The notes beneath the pieces were generated by a model that saw nothing but the letters and a program-made list of their open reading frames with translations, did not search any database and had not been told where the DNA came from. A program made the translations under genes and the position numbers. A stretch of 60,559 nt of DNA from Candidatus Eisenbacteria bacterium. GTDB lineage: Bacteria > Orphanbacterota > Orphanbacteria > Orphanbacterales > Orphanbacteraceae. This document shows, one piece after another, positions 1 to 8,696 of this stretch (the stretch's first letter is position 1; every line of letters begins with the position of its first letter). Where the stretch lies: assembly GCA_016930695.1 (NCBI GenBank), contig JAFGGD010000056.1, forward strand, positions 1 through 60,559. Reading direction: 5' to 3'.

Positions 1-465
1 GGTACAATGTCCTTCGCGACCCTTGAAACAGACGGCAACCTGTTCGTGGGAGGGAGTATTTCAAGCGGTGATAGTAACCCGCTTAGTGTGAATGACGATC
101 TAACGGTCGAAGGAGATGTCCGATTCGACGACGGGAGCAGTCTGTCATCCTTGTGGGACAGTCAGCTCTCCATCAATAGTTCAATCGCGACGTCCTTGTC
201 TTCTTATCAGGAGGCGATCTCGAATCTCCAACAGTTCGTGAATTGTGTCGGCACGCTCGCGACGGAGACGACCTACGTGTGGTCGTCCGACTACATCGAT
301 TGCTTCAATAGCTGGATTGCCGGGACCCCGGTGATATCGGCAGCGAGCCAGGCGCAAGGCGCGGGGATTCAATCGGAGAACATGAGTCGTTCAGAGAGCA
401 CGCATGTACAGACCGAAAGATCTTCTCAGCCGATCACGAGTGGTGAGTCCTTCGAGGCATTGTAG
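1..465 (+). CDS. C-terminal part of a fibre-like or surface protein (5' end outside window)
   Basis: The reading frame is open from the first base of the window, so the gene probably begins upstream; the ATG at 7 may be internal. The visible 150 or so residues are rich in Gly, Ser, Asn and Asp and contain a beta-type phrase (LTVEGDVRFDDGSSL) followed by a helical stretch (SSYQEAISNLQQFV). This is the layout of phage tail-fibre or surface-fibre C-termini. There is no recognisable catalytic motif. Base composition is lower in GC than the host DNA beyond 11.1 kb, like the rest of the element. Function unknown; the fibre assignment rests on style only. Confidence 0.45.
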   Translation, partial: GTMSFATLETDGNLFVGGSISSGDSNPLSVNDDLTVEGDVRFDDGSSLSSLWDSQLSINSSIATSLSSYQEAISNLQQFVNCVGTLATETTYVWSSDYIDCFNSWIAGTPVISAASQAQGAGIQSENMSRSESTHVQTERSSQPITSGESFEAL

Positions 466-496
466 AGCACACGACTGACTTCGAACTCGAACACTG

Positions 497-519
497 GGGT
501 CCCAGTTGCGCCGGGACCC
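497..519 (+). terminator. Possible terminator hairpin after the fibre-like gene
   Basis: A 7-bp perfect stem (GGGTCCC / GGGACCC) with a 9-base loop sits about 30 bases past the stop codon and is followed by TTAT. The T-run is weak, so this is a tentative call. Confidence 0.35.
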
Positions 520-904
520 TTATCGTGGAGCTCCTCTATCCTCACCTCAAACGGCCTGGTCTCTCTACACGGCCCTTGGCGAAATCCAGAAGACCCGAAA
601 CCCTCGTGCCCAGATAGACGGCACTCTCAGACCGTCCACGGTCTTCCGTGAGTCACTCTCCTTCTGAGCCCCACCGCCCGAGACTGTCGCGCAACTCATT
701 GCGTGGCTGTCTCTTTTCTCTTCCTTCATGTCACGAGTAAGATTTCAGGGGCAAGTACCTTGATTCATCGAGAGACAACCGCCGATCAGCTCTGCCCTGC
801 CTTCGAGTCGGGTGCCCCTCATCGAGCCTTCGTTTCATCTTTCAGTCCCATAACATCTTTATTGCCAATCAAATACACTTCCCCTCGGATACTCTAGTCT
901 GCCC

Positions 905-948
905 TTCTCTTTCTTCGCGAATCGGGGTACTCTAACAGCGAGATTCGC
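905..948 (+). promoter_or_regulatory. Weak promoter overlapped by an inverted repeat upstream of the XamI-type endonuclease
   Basis: TTCTCT (905-910) and TACTCT (928-933) are spaced by 17 nt. The arms GCGAATC (917-923) and GATTCGC (942-948) bracket the -10, so a bound dimer would cover the promoter. This would fit transcriptional control of a restriction-modification operon. No controller gene is visible nearby and the promoter match is poor, so this is tentative. Confidence 0.3.
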
Positions 949-968
949 TTATCTACTTAGGGAGAAGA

Positions 969-1925
969 ATGTCAATCAACCTCGACAAGCCACATCTTTG
1001 GAAAGCAGACATCGCCGCGTCCGTCGATCTCTTCAATAGCTGGTTTCTCAAGTTCGCCCCGAAGGCCTATCGCGACACGCGCGTCAAAACCACCCACGCC
1101 GTGGAATCGACTCTGAAGCTAACTGATGATTTGAGGAACATTGACCCGACCGTGTTGAAGACTAATCCTGGCATTCTCTCCACTCTCCGAATGTCTACCT
1201 GTCCCCCCATTGCCAGGGATCGGTTGATCGGACTCTCATATGCCAGCAAGAACCTCGTTCTCAAGATGGAAGAGGAGAAGCGGACTCCGGTTCGAATGAC
1301 ATCTACCGATCTAGATGAGAACCTTGGGCGGATAGTCGCAACAATCACCAAGCTACTGGACAGAGACATCTTTCCTTGGCTATCAGGAGCCTCGCGCCCA
1401 GGCAAAGAGGAACGCTACCGCGCATCTACCATAGTGGCAGATCGTCTCTGCGGAGCGGTCTCGGATCCGATCATTCGGAACGCCCAGGAGCAAAGACAGC
1501 TTTCCTTGATTGAGGGATTCCTCAAGGAGCGAGGTTATAGGAAGAGCGGGCCACCACCAGGAAAGACGATACGGGAGATGGCCCCTGGGACGTTTGCATT
1601 TCGAACCAACGCTGTCGTGGGCGACAAATCTCATAGCATAAACATTCCCATAGATGTCGTCGTTCAGCCGAAACATCCATCAAAGGACCGGGTACCCATT
1701 CTCATCGAAGCGAAATCAGCCGGTGACTTCACTAACGTCAATAAACGCCGCAAGGAGGAGGCGACGAAGATGCGACAACTCAAGACCTCCTATGGAGCAC
1801 GCACACGATTCGTTCTTTTCCTTTGCGGGTACTTCGATTCAGGGTATCTTGGTTATGAGGCGGCCGAGGGCATCGACTGGATCTGGGAGCATAGGATTGA
1901 AGACCTCGACAAGCTCGGCCTTTGA
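969..1925 (+). CDS. XamI-family type II restriction endonuclease
   Basis: A 318-residue protein whose opening (NLDKPHLWKADIAASVDLFN) and overall plan match the XamI family, which cuts GTCGAC. A PD-(D/E)XK nuclease core is visible: Asp229 in PIDVVV, then Glu247-Ala-Lys249 in ILIEAK. It should act on unmodified foreign DNA as the restriction half of a type II system. The methylase gene begins four bases after the stop codon, so the two form one operon. The start follows GGGAGAAGA. Recognition of GTCGAC is inferred from family membership, not read from the sequence. Confidence 0.85.
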   Translation: MSINLDKPHLWKADIAASVDLFNSWFLKFAPKAYRDTRVKTTHAVESTLKLTDDLRNIDPTVLKTNPGILSTLRMSTCPPIARDRLIGLSYASKNLVLKMEEEKRTPVRMTSTDLDENLGRIVATITKLLDRDIFPWLSGASRPGKEERYRASTIVADRLCGAVSDPIIRNAQEQRQLSLIEGFLKERGYRKSGPPPGKTIREMAPGTFAFRTNAVVGDKSHSINIPIDVVVQPKHPSKDRVPILIEAKSAGDFTNVNKRRKEEATKMRQLKTSYGARTRFVLFLCGYFDSGYLGYEAAEGIDWIWEHRIEDLDKLGL

Positions 1926-1929
1926 GCAA

Positions 1930-3519
1930 ATGAACGATATCCGGTCAATTGAAGCTGCTCGGCTTGAGCAGCAAGCATACCTCGATAGCCAGAAATCTCC
2001 CAAGGAGCGCAACCTCCTCGGGCAGTTTGCAACTCCTCCACGTCTGGCCCTCGATATAGCTCGATACCTTCACAGGCGCTGGAAGGACCGTGATCCCGTT
2101 CGCTTTCTCGACCCCGCGATCGGTACAGGGTCGTTTTATTCGGCACTTCTTCAGGCGTTTCCCCACGATCAAATTGATCGTGCTCAAGGGTGCGAAATCG
2201 ACCCGCGCTTCGTCAACGCAGCACGTCGTCTGTGGGGGAAGACGGACCTAGTAATCCGCAAGGCCGACTTCACGCAACTCTCACCCCCAGAAGACGACTC
2301 CCGGTTCAACCTCGTTCTGACGAATCCACCTTATGTCCGGCATCACCATCTGACGCGATCGGTCAAGGAACATCTTCAGAGGAAGGTTCTCCGAAGTCTC
2401 GGTCTGCCGGTCAACGGACTTGCCGGTCTCTACTGTTACTTCATGCTCCTGACGCACGAATGGATGCAGGAAGGTGGGCTTGCTGCGTGGTTGATACCTA
2501 CGGAGTTCATGGATGTGAACTATGGCCAAGCGTTGAAGCGCTATCTTCTGGACAAGGTGCGACTCATTCACATTCACCGATTTCAGGCTGATGATGTTCA
2601 ATTCGGTGACGCGCTTGTCACTTCCGCCATCGTTGTCTTTGAGAAATCTAGACCGACGAGCCGACAAAAGGTGCGCTTCTCCTCCGGACCATCACTCAGT
2701 CGTCCGGTAGAGAGCGAGAACGTGTCCAGGGAAGATCTTCTGAACGCGCCAAAATGGTCCGTCTATCCCCGGAAAGAATCTGCCAGGAAGATCCAGACCA
2801 CAACGACCGCTATGCTAGGTGATCTCTTCACGATCAAGCGGGGCCTCGCCACCGGGGCAAACCGTTTCTTCATCCTCTCTCGTGAAGAAGCTGACTCTCA
2901 TGGCATTCCCAGTCTGGCCCTTCGTCCAATACTACCTAGTCCGAGATACGTCACAGAACAGATAATCGAGAGAGATCCCGATGGGTACCCTGCGGTAAGT
3001 CCACGACTCGCACTATTAGACTGCAACATTCCGGAATCGGTGATTCAGCGTGAGTACCCCCGTTTCGCCGATTATCTTGAGGGCGGAAAGGCTTCCGGTA
3101 TTCCCTCGGGGTACCTTGCGAGCCGCAGATCACCATGGTACTCACAAGAACAGCGACGGCCTGCTCCTTTCCTATGTACCTATATGGGGCGAAATGCTGG
3201 CGGCCGAAGCCCATTTCGATTCTTCTTGAACAGGTCAGATGCCACTGCTGCCAACGTCTATCTCCTCTTGTATCCGAAGGGGGCTCTGAGCGTCGCCCTC
3301 AAGAATCGCCCTGATCTGTATGTAGAGGTTCTCTCCATCCTTCAAGATATCGAACCTGAGGACGTGGTGGGCGCGGGGCGTGTCTATGGCGGCGGGCTCC
3401 ATAAGGTAGAACCACGCGAGCTTGCACGCGTTCCTGCAGATACGATCCTCACAATCATCAGTGGGGTCGAACCTGCCAGTCAACCAGAGCTATTCCCTGA
3501 GGAATACCGTTCCCGTTAG
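1930..3519 (+). CDS. N6-adenine DNA methyltransferase, partner of the XamI-type endonuclease
   Basis: A 529-residue class I methylase. The SAM-binding motif I is DPAIGTGSF (Asp61 onwards) and the catalytic NPPY motif is at 132-135, diagnostic for amino-methyltransferases acting on adenine. The C-terminal half resembles the target-recognition region of Eco57I/XamI-type methylases. It protects host DNA at the site cut by the upstream enzyme. The frame is open far upstream inside the endonuclease gene, but the ATG at 1930, four bases past that gene's stop, is the natural coupled start. Confidence 0.85.
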   Translation: MNDIRSIEAARLEQQAYLDSQKSPKERNLLGQFATPPRLALDIARYLHRRWKDRDPVRFLDPAIGTGSFYSALLQAFPHDQIDRAQGCEIDPRFVNAARRLWGKTDLVIRKADFTQLSPPEDDSRFNLVLTNPPYVRHHHLTRSVKEHLQRKVLRSLGLPVNGLAGLYCYFMLLTHEWMQEGGLAAWLIPTEFMDVNYGQALKRYLLDKVRLIHIHRFQADDVQFGDALVTSAIVVFEKSRPTSRQKVRFSSGPSLSRPVESENVSREDLLNAPKWSVYPRKESARKIQTTTTAMLGDLFTIKRGLATGANRFFILSREEADSHGIPSLALRPILPSPRYVTEQIIERDPDGYPAVSPRLALLDCNIPESVIQREYPRFADYLEGGKASGIPSGYLASRRSPWYSQEQRRPAPFLCTYMGRNAGGRSPFRFFLNRSDATAANVYLLLYPKGALSVALKNRPDLYVEVLSILQDIEPEDVVGAGRVYGGGLHKVEPRELARVPADTILTIISGVEPASQPELFPEEYRSR

Positions 3520-3567
3520 CTGGCCCATCTCCTAAACGCCGATGGCTAGCCAGACTAAGTTGGCAGT

Positions 3568-4605
3568 CTATGGAAAGTCCCATGACTCGGCTTTCGGCAT
3601 TGACCAGACCGTGTCGCCTTTGGTGTCTATGTAGTGGAATCTACCAGTGAAGATTGTCCGACTTCCCCTCTGGGAATACCCCGTTTCCGTGAAGATCTGC
3701 GCCAAACCAAATACGAAGACGTGCGGACTTACGTCTCCCAGTTCGATCATGACTTCACCTGACTGATTGATGAAGCTCCAGCTGTCAGTACTGTCTTGGA
3801 TGGGAGCCAAACCGCTATGAAAATCCCAAGCCGTCCTGAATCCTGGACCGATTCGGAACTCCCCGGTCTTGTCAATGTAGCCGTGGGTCCAGAAGATTCC
3901 GTCAGCGACCGCAACTGACGCAAGCCTCTCCGAAAACTCAGATGCCTCCTTGAACACCTTGGCGATTGCCTGATCGCCGTTCTTGTCGATATAGATCCAG
4001 TGTTCGTAATAGAGCTGAACTGGCGCAAGACCCTCGGAAAACGACCCCGCCTCGATGTACTGCGGCTCGATCACAAACTCACCCTTCCGGTTGATAAAAC
4101 CCCACTTCCCCTCATGCTTCGCGGCACAATAGCCGTCGTTGAATCCCTGCATGAACTCAAATCGGGGTGAGATTACCTCCTTCCCAAACTGATCAACGCA
4201 TCCCCATTTCCCGTTCTTCTCAACCCAGGCTATCCCGTTCTCGAACCCACCGATCTGGTCGTACTGGGGCAGTTTCACTGTCTTCCCGGATGGATCGACG
4301 AATAACCACACTCCGCCGTTTCTGACCGCGCCGACCTCATCAAACGGAGATCGTGCCGTTTCGAATTGGGGCTGGATTACGATCCTCCCGGTCGCGTCGA
4401 TGAATCCCCATTTGCCGTTCACGACGACCGGGAAGAGCGGTTTCTTCCCGCACCCTGAACCAAGGAACGCAAACGTTACCAACAGGAGGACGCGCAGGAG
4501 GACTGACGGAGTCCCAGGGCCGGGCTTTCGACGAGCCGGGAAGGATGGAGGAACACGCGGACGCTCAGGTCGACGGCTCCCCCTATTGCAAAAGTACTCA
4601 CTCAT
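3568..4605 (-). CDS. WG-repeat lipoprotein
   Basis: A 345-residue protein with at least six WG (KWGFID) repeats, for example KWGFIDATGRIVIQPQFE, KWGCVDQFGKEVI and KWGFINRKGEFVIEPQY. Such repeats form beta-sheet modules of unknown ligand. Near the N-terminus a hydrophobic stretch LLRVLLLVTFAFLGSGC ends in a cysteine that could be a lipidation site, preceded by an unusually long basic, Pro/Arg-rich leader. The ATG at 4605 follows GGAGGAACCCC, a better ribosome site than the ATG at 4623. It converges on the methylase gene and diverges from the ATPase cassette. Role in the element is unknown. Confidence 0.7.
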   Translation of the reverse strand: MSEYFCNRGSRRPERPRVPPSFPARRKPGPGTPSVLLRVLLLVTFAFLGSGCGKKPLFPVVVNGKWGFIDATGRIVIQPQFETARSPFDEVGAVRNGGVWLFVDPSGKTVKLPQYDQIGGFENGIAWVEKNGKWGCVDQFGKEVISPRFEFMQGFNDGYCAAKHEGKWGFINRKGEFVIEPQYIEAGSFSEGLAPVQLYYEHWIYIDKNGDQAIAKVFKEASEFSERLASVAVADGIFWTHGYIDKTGEFRIGPGFRTAWDFHSGLAPIQDSTDSWSFINQSGEVMIELGDVSPHVFVFGLAQIFTETGYSQRGSRTIFTGRFHYIDTKGDTVWSMPKAESWDFP

Positions 4606-4760
4606 GGGGTTCCTCCGGACCATCTTCTACCCCGAGCACCGCGCTCGGGAGCCTTTCGATGTGCGGTCACAGCGAGATTATCGCGATCCGACCCAAGTCA
4701 CAAGGATCGACGCGCAACATATTCAATTTGAACCTATTAGGAGTCTCAGCGAATACACGC

Positions 4761-4790
4761 TTGAAGTGCGTTAGCGAACACGTCTATGAT
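4761..4790 (+). promoter_or_regulatory. Sigma-70-type promoter for the membrane protein / ATPase / TIR cassette
   Basis: TTGAAG at 4761-4766 and TATGAT at 4785-4790 are separated by 18 nt. The initiation point would lie about 45 nt upstream of the ATG at 4842, which supports that start. It is the only good promoter seen before the tightly spaced genes 4842-9617 and the recombinase, so it may drive the whole run. Confidence 0.6.
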
Positions 4791-4841
4791 CAGGCAGATC
4801 ATTTGCCTACTACGTGTTCCTCGGGATTGGAGGGAACCCCT

Positions 4842-5564
4842 ATGCTCAAGATCCTCTCCGCTCTTGCCTTTTCTCATTGGTCCACCTTGGTCGAGAACTT
4901 CCAAGCGTCCTCGCAGGAGTTCTACGCGTCACTCGAAGAGGCGCTGAAGCGACGCCAGATCCCGCACATCAGTACGTCGCGGGTGGTTTATCCAGAGACC
5001 GGGGCCTTCTCCCCGAAGCGCGAGTATCTCCGGGTGAAGCGGGAGGATCTCCTTTTTGACATATGCGCCGCGCCATTCGGGACTGGGTTCTTCTTCTCCT
5101 GGTGGTTGACCATGAAGGAGCGTCGGTGGGGGCTCCTTTGGGGTATAGTGTTTTTCTCGGTCCTCTCCGTTCTCACACGGCTGCTGTTTCCGGTTCTCGC
5201 TCCTCTGGTCGCGAACGTGATCGGGTCGCCCTTGATGCTGATGGGCGCGACTGACCACTCCGTGCTGTACCTTCTCGTCGCTATCCTGGTCTTCTTCGGA
5301 ATGCTCTGGGTTTCGGCGCTTCTCGCTCGGGTCGGGTTCACACTATTCGAGGAGGCCATCCTCTCGATCCCGCTTCTGAACCTGTTCTACGCATGGATCT
5401 TCCGCCCCTTGACGTACTATCGCGTCGATACGATGCTCATGTTTGAGAAGATGGTCCAGACGGCCGTGCTGGAAGTCATTGACTCGATGACATCCGCCAA
5501 GGGCATCCGTGCTCTCTCGGAGGACGAGCGGAAGCCCATTCATAGGGGGCTTCTGAAGAGGTAG
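4842..5564 (+). CDS. Two-segment membrane protein of unknown family, first gene of the ATPase/TIR cassette
   Basis: A 240-residue protein. After a soluble, charged N-terminal third there is a hydrophobic patch (CAAPFGTGFFFSWWL) and two clear membrane segments, roughly WGIVFFSVLSVLTRLLFPVL and VLYLLVAILVFFGMLWVSAL, then an amphipathic C-terminus. No catalytic motif is recognised. The ATG follows TTGGAGGGAAC. The next gene begins nine bases after the stop, so the product is probably the membrane anchor or partner of the ATPase, as small inner-membrane proteins are for coupling ATPases. That partnership is inference. Confidence 0.65.
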   Translation: MLKILSALAFSHWSTLVENFQASSQEFYASLEEALKRRQIPHISTSRVVYPETGAFSPKREYLRVKREDLLFDICAAPFGTGFFFSWWLTMKERRWGLLWGIVFFSVLSVLTRLLFPVLAPLVANVIGSPLMLMGATDHSVLYLLVAILVFFGMLWVSALLARVGFTLFEEAILSIPLLNLFYAWIFRPLTYYRVDTMLMFEKMVQTAVLEVIDSMTSAKGIRALSEDERKPIHRGLLKR

Positions 5565-5573
5565 TAGCGGGCC

Positions 5574-8500
5574 ATGCCAGGAAACGAGTCCACTCCGTCG
5601 CCAAGCGCGAGCGAGATCCTGACGGCTCAGTTCTACGAGTGGGAGCACCGGGGCCGTGGGTGGCTTCTCTGGGATCATCCGGTCGACATCGAGCCGCCAT
5701 TTGAGCCGTTTCGCTTTCATCAACTACCCTTCCAGGGACCGATAATCGACGACGCTCGCAAGGCGACTCTCCTGAGCTGGCTCGCCGACGGTCTCTCGGC
5801 GCTGGTCTCTCGCAGGCATGGTCCTGGCTCCGATCAAGCGAACGAGGAGGGTGACGAGGAGAGTCAGCCGGATCCCTTCGACTCCGAATCTCCCATCATC
5901 GAATACCGCCTTTCCGCCCCGCCCGAACTCAAGGTCGCCAAGGATGCTGCAGAACAATTCCTCCTAAGTGTCCCACGAACGGCTTTCCCGATCGCGTTCG
6001 AGGCGATCGGTACGGCGCAGACACTCGCGCTCCAGATGGCTTGCCGCGATGAGGACCGCGCTCAGGTCCGGGGGCAACTTCAGGCTCACTTCCCGGATAT
6101 TACCCTCACGGCCCAGGACCGATCCCTCATCCATCGATGGGAGGCCGTTCAGGAAGGGCATCTGGTCATCGTGGACCTCGGACTCTCCCAGGAATTCATG
6201 CTTCCCTTGCGAGGCTTCCGGAACTTCCAGACGGATCCACTAACCGGCGTTCTGGGAGCGCTGTCCGATCTAGAGGAACGCGAGATCGCCGTTCTCCAGG
6301 TGCTTTTCCAACACGCCAGGCATCCGTGGGCAGAGAGTATGATCCGCTCCGTTATGGACGACGAAGGCAAAAGCTTCTTCATTGACGCACCCATGATGCC
6401 CAAGATCGCTCGGGAGAAGGCGTCCCGGCCACTCTTCGCAACCGTCATTCGCCTTGCGGCCACAAGCCCACGCCTCGATCGGGCTTGGGGAATCGTCCGG
6501 GCCGTGAGCGGCGCTCTCCACGCGTATTCGGAGCCGACCAGCAATGAGTTCATCCCGCTTTCGAACGACGGCTACGATTCCGTCGATCACCTAGAGGACC
6601 TGCTCTTGAGGCGGAGCCGACGGAGCGGGATGCTTCTAAATTCCGAGGAACTCGTCTCGCTTGTACATCCTCCCTCCGAGACCGTCCGCATCCCCAAGCT
6701 TCTGCGCGAGGAACGGAAGACCAAACGGGCCCCGGCTATCGCCACCGGAAACACGCTTCAACTCGGGAAGAATGCGCACTCGGGACAGACCGTCGAGGTT
6801 TCCCTCAATCCCGAGCAACGGTCCCGGCACATGTACGTGGTCGGAGCCTCCGGAACCGGAAAGTCCACCCTGCTCCTCCATCTCATCAACCAGGACCTCG
6901 AAAGCGGGCAAGGGCTTGGCATTCTTGACCCGCACGGTGACCTCATCGACGAGGTTCTCGGCCGAATCCCGGAGAACCGAGTAAAGGACGTTGTCATCCT
7001 CGATCCGGCGGACGAGAACTTTCCCGTCGGGTTCAACATCCTCTCGGCGCACTCAGAACTTGAAAAGACCCTCCTCTCCTCCGACCTCGTCGCGATCTTC
7101 CGGAGCCTGTCGGAGAGCTGGGGCGATCAGATGAATTCGGTGTTCGCGAACGCAATCGTCGCGTTTCTCGAAAGCAGCCGGGGAGGAACACTCGTCGATC
7201 TCCGAAAGTTCCTACTCGACGTGAAGTTCCGGAACGATTTCCTGGAAACGGTGGACGACCCAGAAGTGGTCTATTTCTGGAAGAAGCAGTTCCCGATGCT
7301 TTCCGGACGACCTCAGACCCCGATCCTCACTCGTCTTGACACCTTCCTCCGGCCGAAGCTCATCCGGAACATGGTGGCCCAAAAGGATGATCGTATTGAT
7401 CTCGGGGAGATCATGAACTCGGGGAAGATCTTCCTGGCGCGGCTCTCCCAAGGAGCGATTGGCGAAGAAAACGCCCGGCTTCTCGGGAATCTCGTGGTCG
7501 CGAAACTCCAGCAGATCGCCATGAGCCGCCAAGAGGTGGCCCAGGAGAAACGCCGACCGTTCTACTTCTACATCGACGAGTTCCACAACTTCATCACGCC
7601 TACGATGGCCCAAATTCTCTCGGGAGCGCGGAAGTATCGCCTCGCTCTCATCCTCGCGCATCAGGATCTCCAGCAGCTCGCGAGCCGGGACAAGGACGTT
7701 CTCAATAGTGTCATTTCAAACCCATATACCCGGGTTTGCTTCCGAGTCGGGGATCAGGACGCGCAGACGCTTGAGAAGGGATTCTCGAGTTTCGATCGGA
7801 AGGATCTTCAGAATCTCGGGATCGGGCAGGCCGTCGTCCGGATGGAACGGGCCGAGTATGACTTCAATGTCGACACGCCCCTTCCTCCCCGGGTTGATCC
7901 TGACGAAGCTGAAACCAGAAGAGGGGCCGCGGTCGAGCACTCCCGAAAGGTCTATGCACGAAGCCGGGAGGAGATCGAAACTCTGATCCGCGATTCAGCG
8001 GAATCGCTCCTTGGTATCGACCTCACCCGAAAGAGGGAGGTCGAGAAGGCACCTCCCGTGCCAACACCGGCTCGGACAGCGCCACCGGACGTGCCTCCTC
8101 CAGCTGCACCGAAGCCCCGCAAGCGCGCGAAAATGCCCGAGGCTCCTGTGCTACCGGGTCGGGGAGGGCAACAGCACCGGTACCTCCAGGAGCTCATCCG
8201 ACGTTGGGCCGAGTCAAAGGACTGGCAAGCGTCCGTGGAGGAGCCGATTCTCGATGGACTGGGAAACGTAGACGTGGCTCTCCGTCGAGGAGAACATACG
8301 GTCGCTTGCGAGATCGGAGTATCCTCTCCGCCGGAGAGGGAGCTTGAGAACATTCAGAAGTGCCTTGCGGGCGGATTCGATCAAGTTGTCTGGATCTCGA
8401 CCGAGAAGAAGACCCTCACGAAGGTGCGGGCCCTGGTATCTTCCGCTATTTCGAAGGAAGACCGCGATCGAGTGGTCGTCGCGACGCCGGATGAGGTATT

Positions 8501-8666
8501 CTCGGTTCTGGAAGCGATCGACGCGGAAGAGGCGGGAAGCGAGCAGACCTTTCGCGGGTATCGGGTGAAAGTACGGTATAAGGCCGTCGCCGAAGGGGAG
8601 AAAGCGGAAAAGCGGAAGGCGGTATCGAGTGTCATCGCAAGGGCGCTGAGGCGGCTTGCGGATTGA
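5574..8666 (+). CDS. TraD/VirD4- or HerA-like DNA-translocating ATPase with a nuclease-like C-terminal domain
   Basis: A 1030-residue protein. Residues 1-400 are a family-specific N-terminal region. The ATPase core has Walker A GASGTGKST at 424-432, the coupling-protein phrase ILDPHGDLIDEVL, and Walker B FYIDEFHNF with Asp668-Glu669. A Pro/Ala-rich linker around 830-860 leads to a C-terminal domain resembling a degenerate PD-(D/E)XK fold (Asp900 in VDVAL, Glu913 in ACEIG). Such ATPases pump or scan DNA at the membrane. No relaxase or other secretion genes are visible, so a defence or orphan-transfer role alongside the TIR-like gene is as likely as conjugation. The nuclease reading is tentative. 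Confidence 0.75.
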   Translation: MPGNESTPSPSASEILTAQFYEWEHRGRGWLLWDHPVDIEPPFEPFRFHQLPFQGPIIDDARKATLLSWLADGLSALVSRRHGPGSDQANEEGDEESQPDPFDSESPIIEYRLSAPPELKVAKDAAEQFLLSVPRTAFPIAFEAIGTAQTLALQMACRDEDRAQVRGQLQAHFPDITLTAQDRSLIHRWEAVQEGHLVIVDLGLSQEFMLPLRGFRNFQTDPLTGVLGALSDLEEREIAVLQVLFQHARHPWAESMIRSVMDDEGKSFFIDAPMMPKIAREKASRPLFATVIRLAATSPRLDRAWGIVRAVSGALHAYSEPTSNEFIPLSNDGYDSVDHLEDLLLRRSRRSGMLLNSEELVSLVHPPSETVRIPKLLREERKTKRAPAIATGNTLQLGKNAHSGQTVEVSLNPEQRSRHMYVVGASGTGKSTLLLHLINQDLESGQGLGILDPHGDLIDEVLGRIPENRVKDVVILDPADENFPVGFNILSAHSELEKTLLSSDLVAIFRSLSESWGDQMNSVFANAIVAFLESSRGGTLVDLRKFLLDVKFRNDFLETVDDPEVVYFWKKQFPMLSGRPQTPILTRLDTFLRPKLIRNMVAQKDDRIDLGEIMNSGKIFLARLSQGAIGEENARLLGNLVVAKLQQIAMSRQEVAQEKRRPFYFYIDEFHNFITPTMAQILSGARKYRLALILAHQDLQQLASRDKDVLNSVISNPYTRVCFRVGDQDAQTLEKGFSSFDRKDLQNLGIGQAVVRMERAEYDFNVDTPLPPRVDPDEAETRRGAAVEHSRKVYARSREEIETLIRDSAESLLGIDLTRKREVEKAPPVPTPARTAPPDVPPPAAPKPRKRAKMPEAPVLPGRGGQQHRYLQELIRRWAESKDWQASVEEPILDGLGNVDVALRRGEHTVACEIGVSSPPERELENIQKCLAGGFDQVVWISTEKKTLTKVRALVSSAISKEDRDRVVVATPDEVFSVLEAIDAEEAGSEQTFRGYRVKVRYKAVAEGEKAEKRKAVSSVIARALRRLAD

Positions 8667-8696
8667 TCGTTGCCATACCGAAGGGAAGTGCAGACC

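Larger units (their letters stand above)
466..968. other. 503-nt spacer with no convincing gene
   Basis: Apart from the hairpin at 497-519 and the inverted repeat near 917-948, nothing recognisable is present. A 64-codon frame at 703-897 starts with GTG, lacks a ribosome site and resembles no family, so it is not called. The spacer separates the fibre-like gene from the restriction-modification pair. Confidence 0.5.

Noticed and set aside
703-897. Small 64-codon frame in the 466-968 spacer
   Set aside because: GTG start without a ribosome site, low-complexity Ser/Thr composition and no homologue recognised.
5574-8666. Conjugation coupling protein of an ICE
   Set aside because: The ATPase resembles TraD/VirD4, but no relaxase, mating-pair or oriT features are visible in the window, so ICE assignment is not made.
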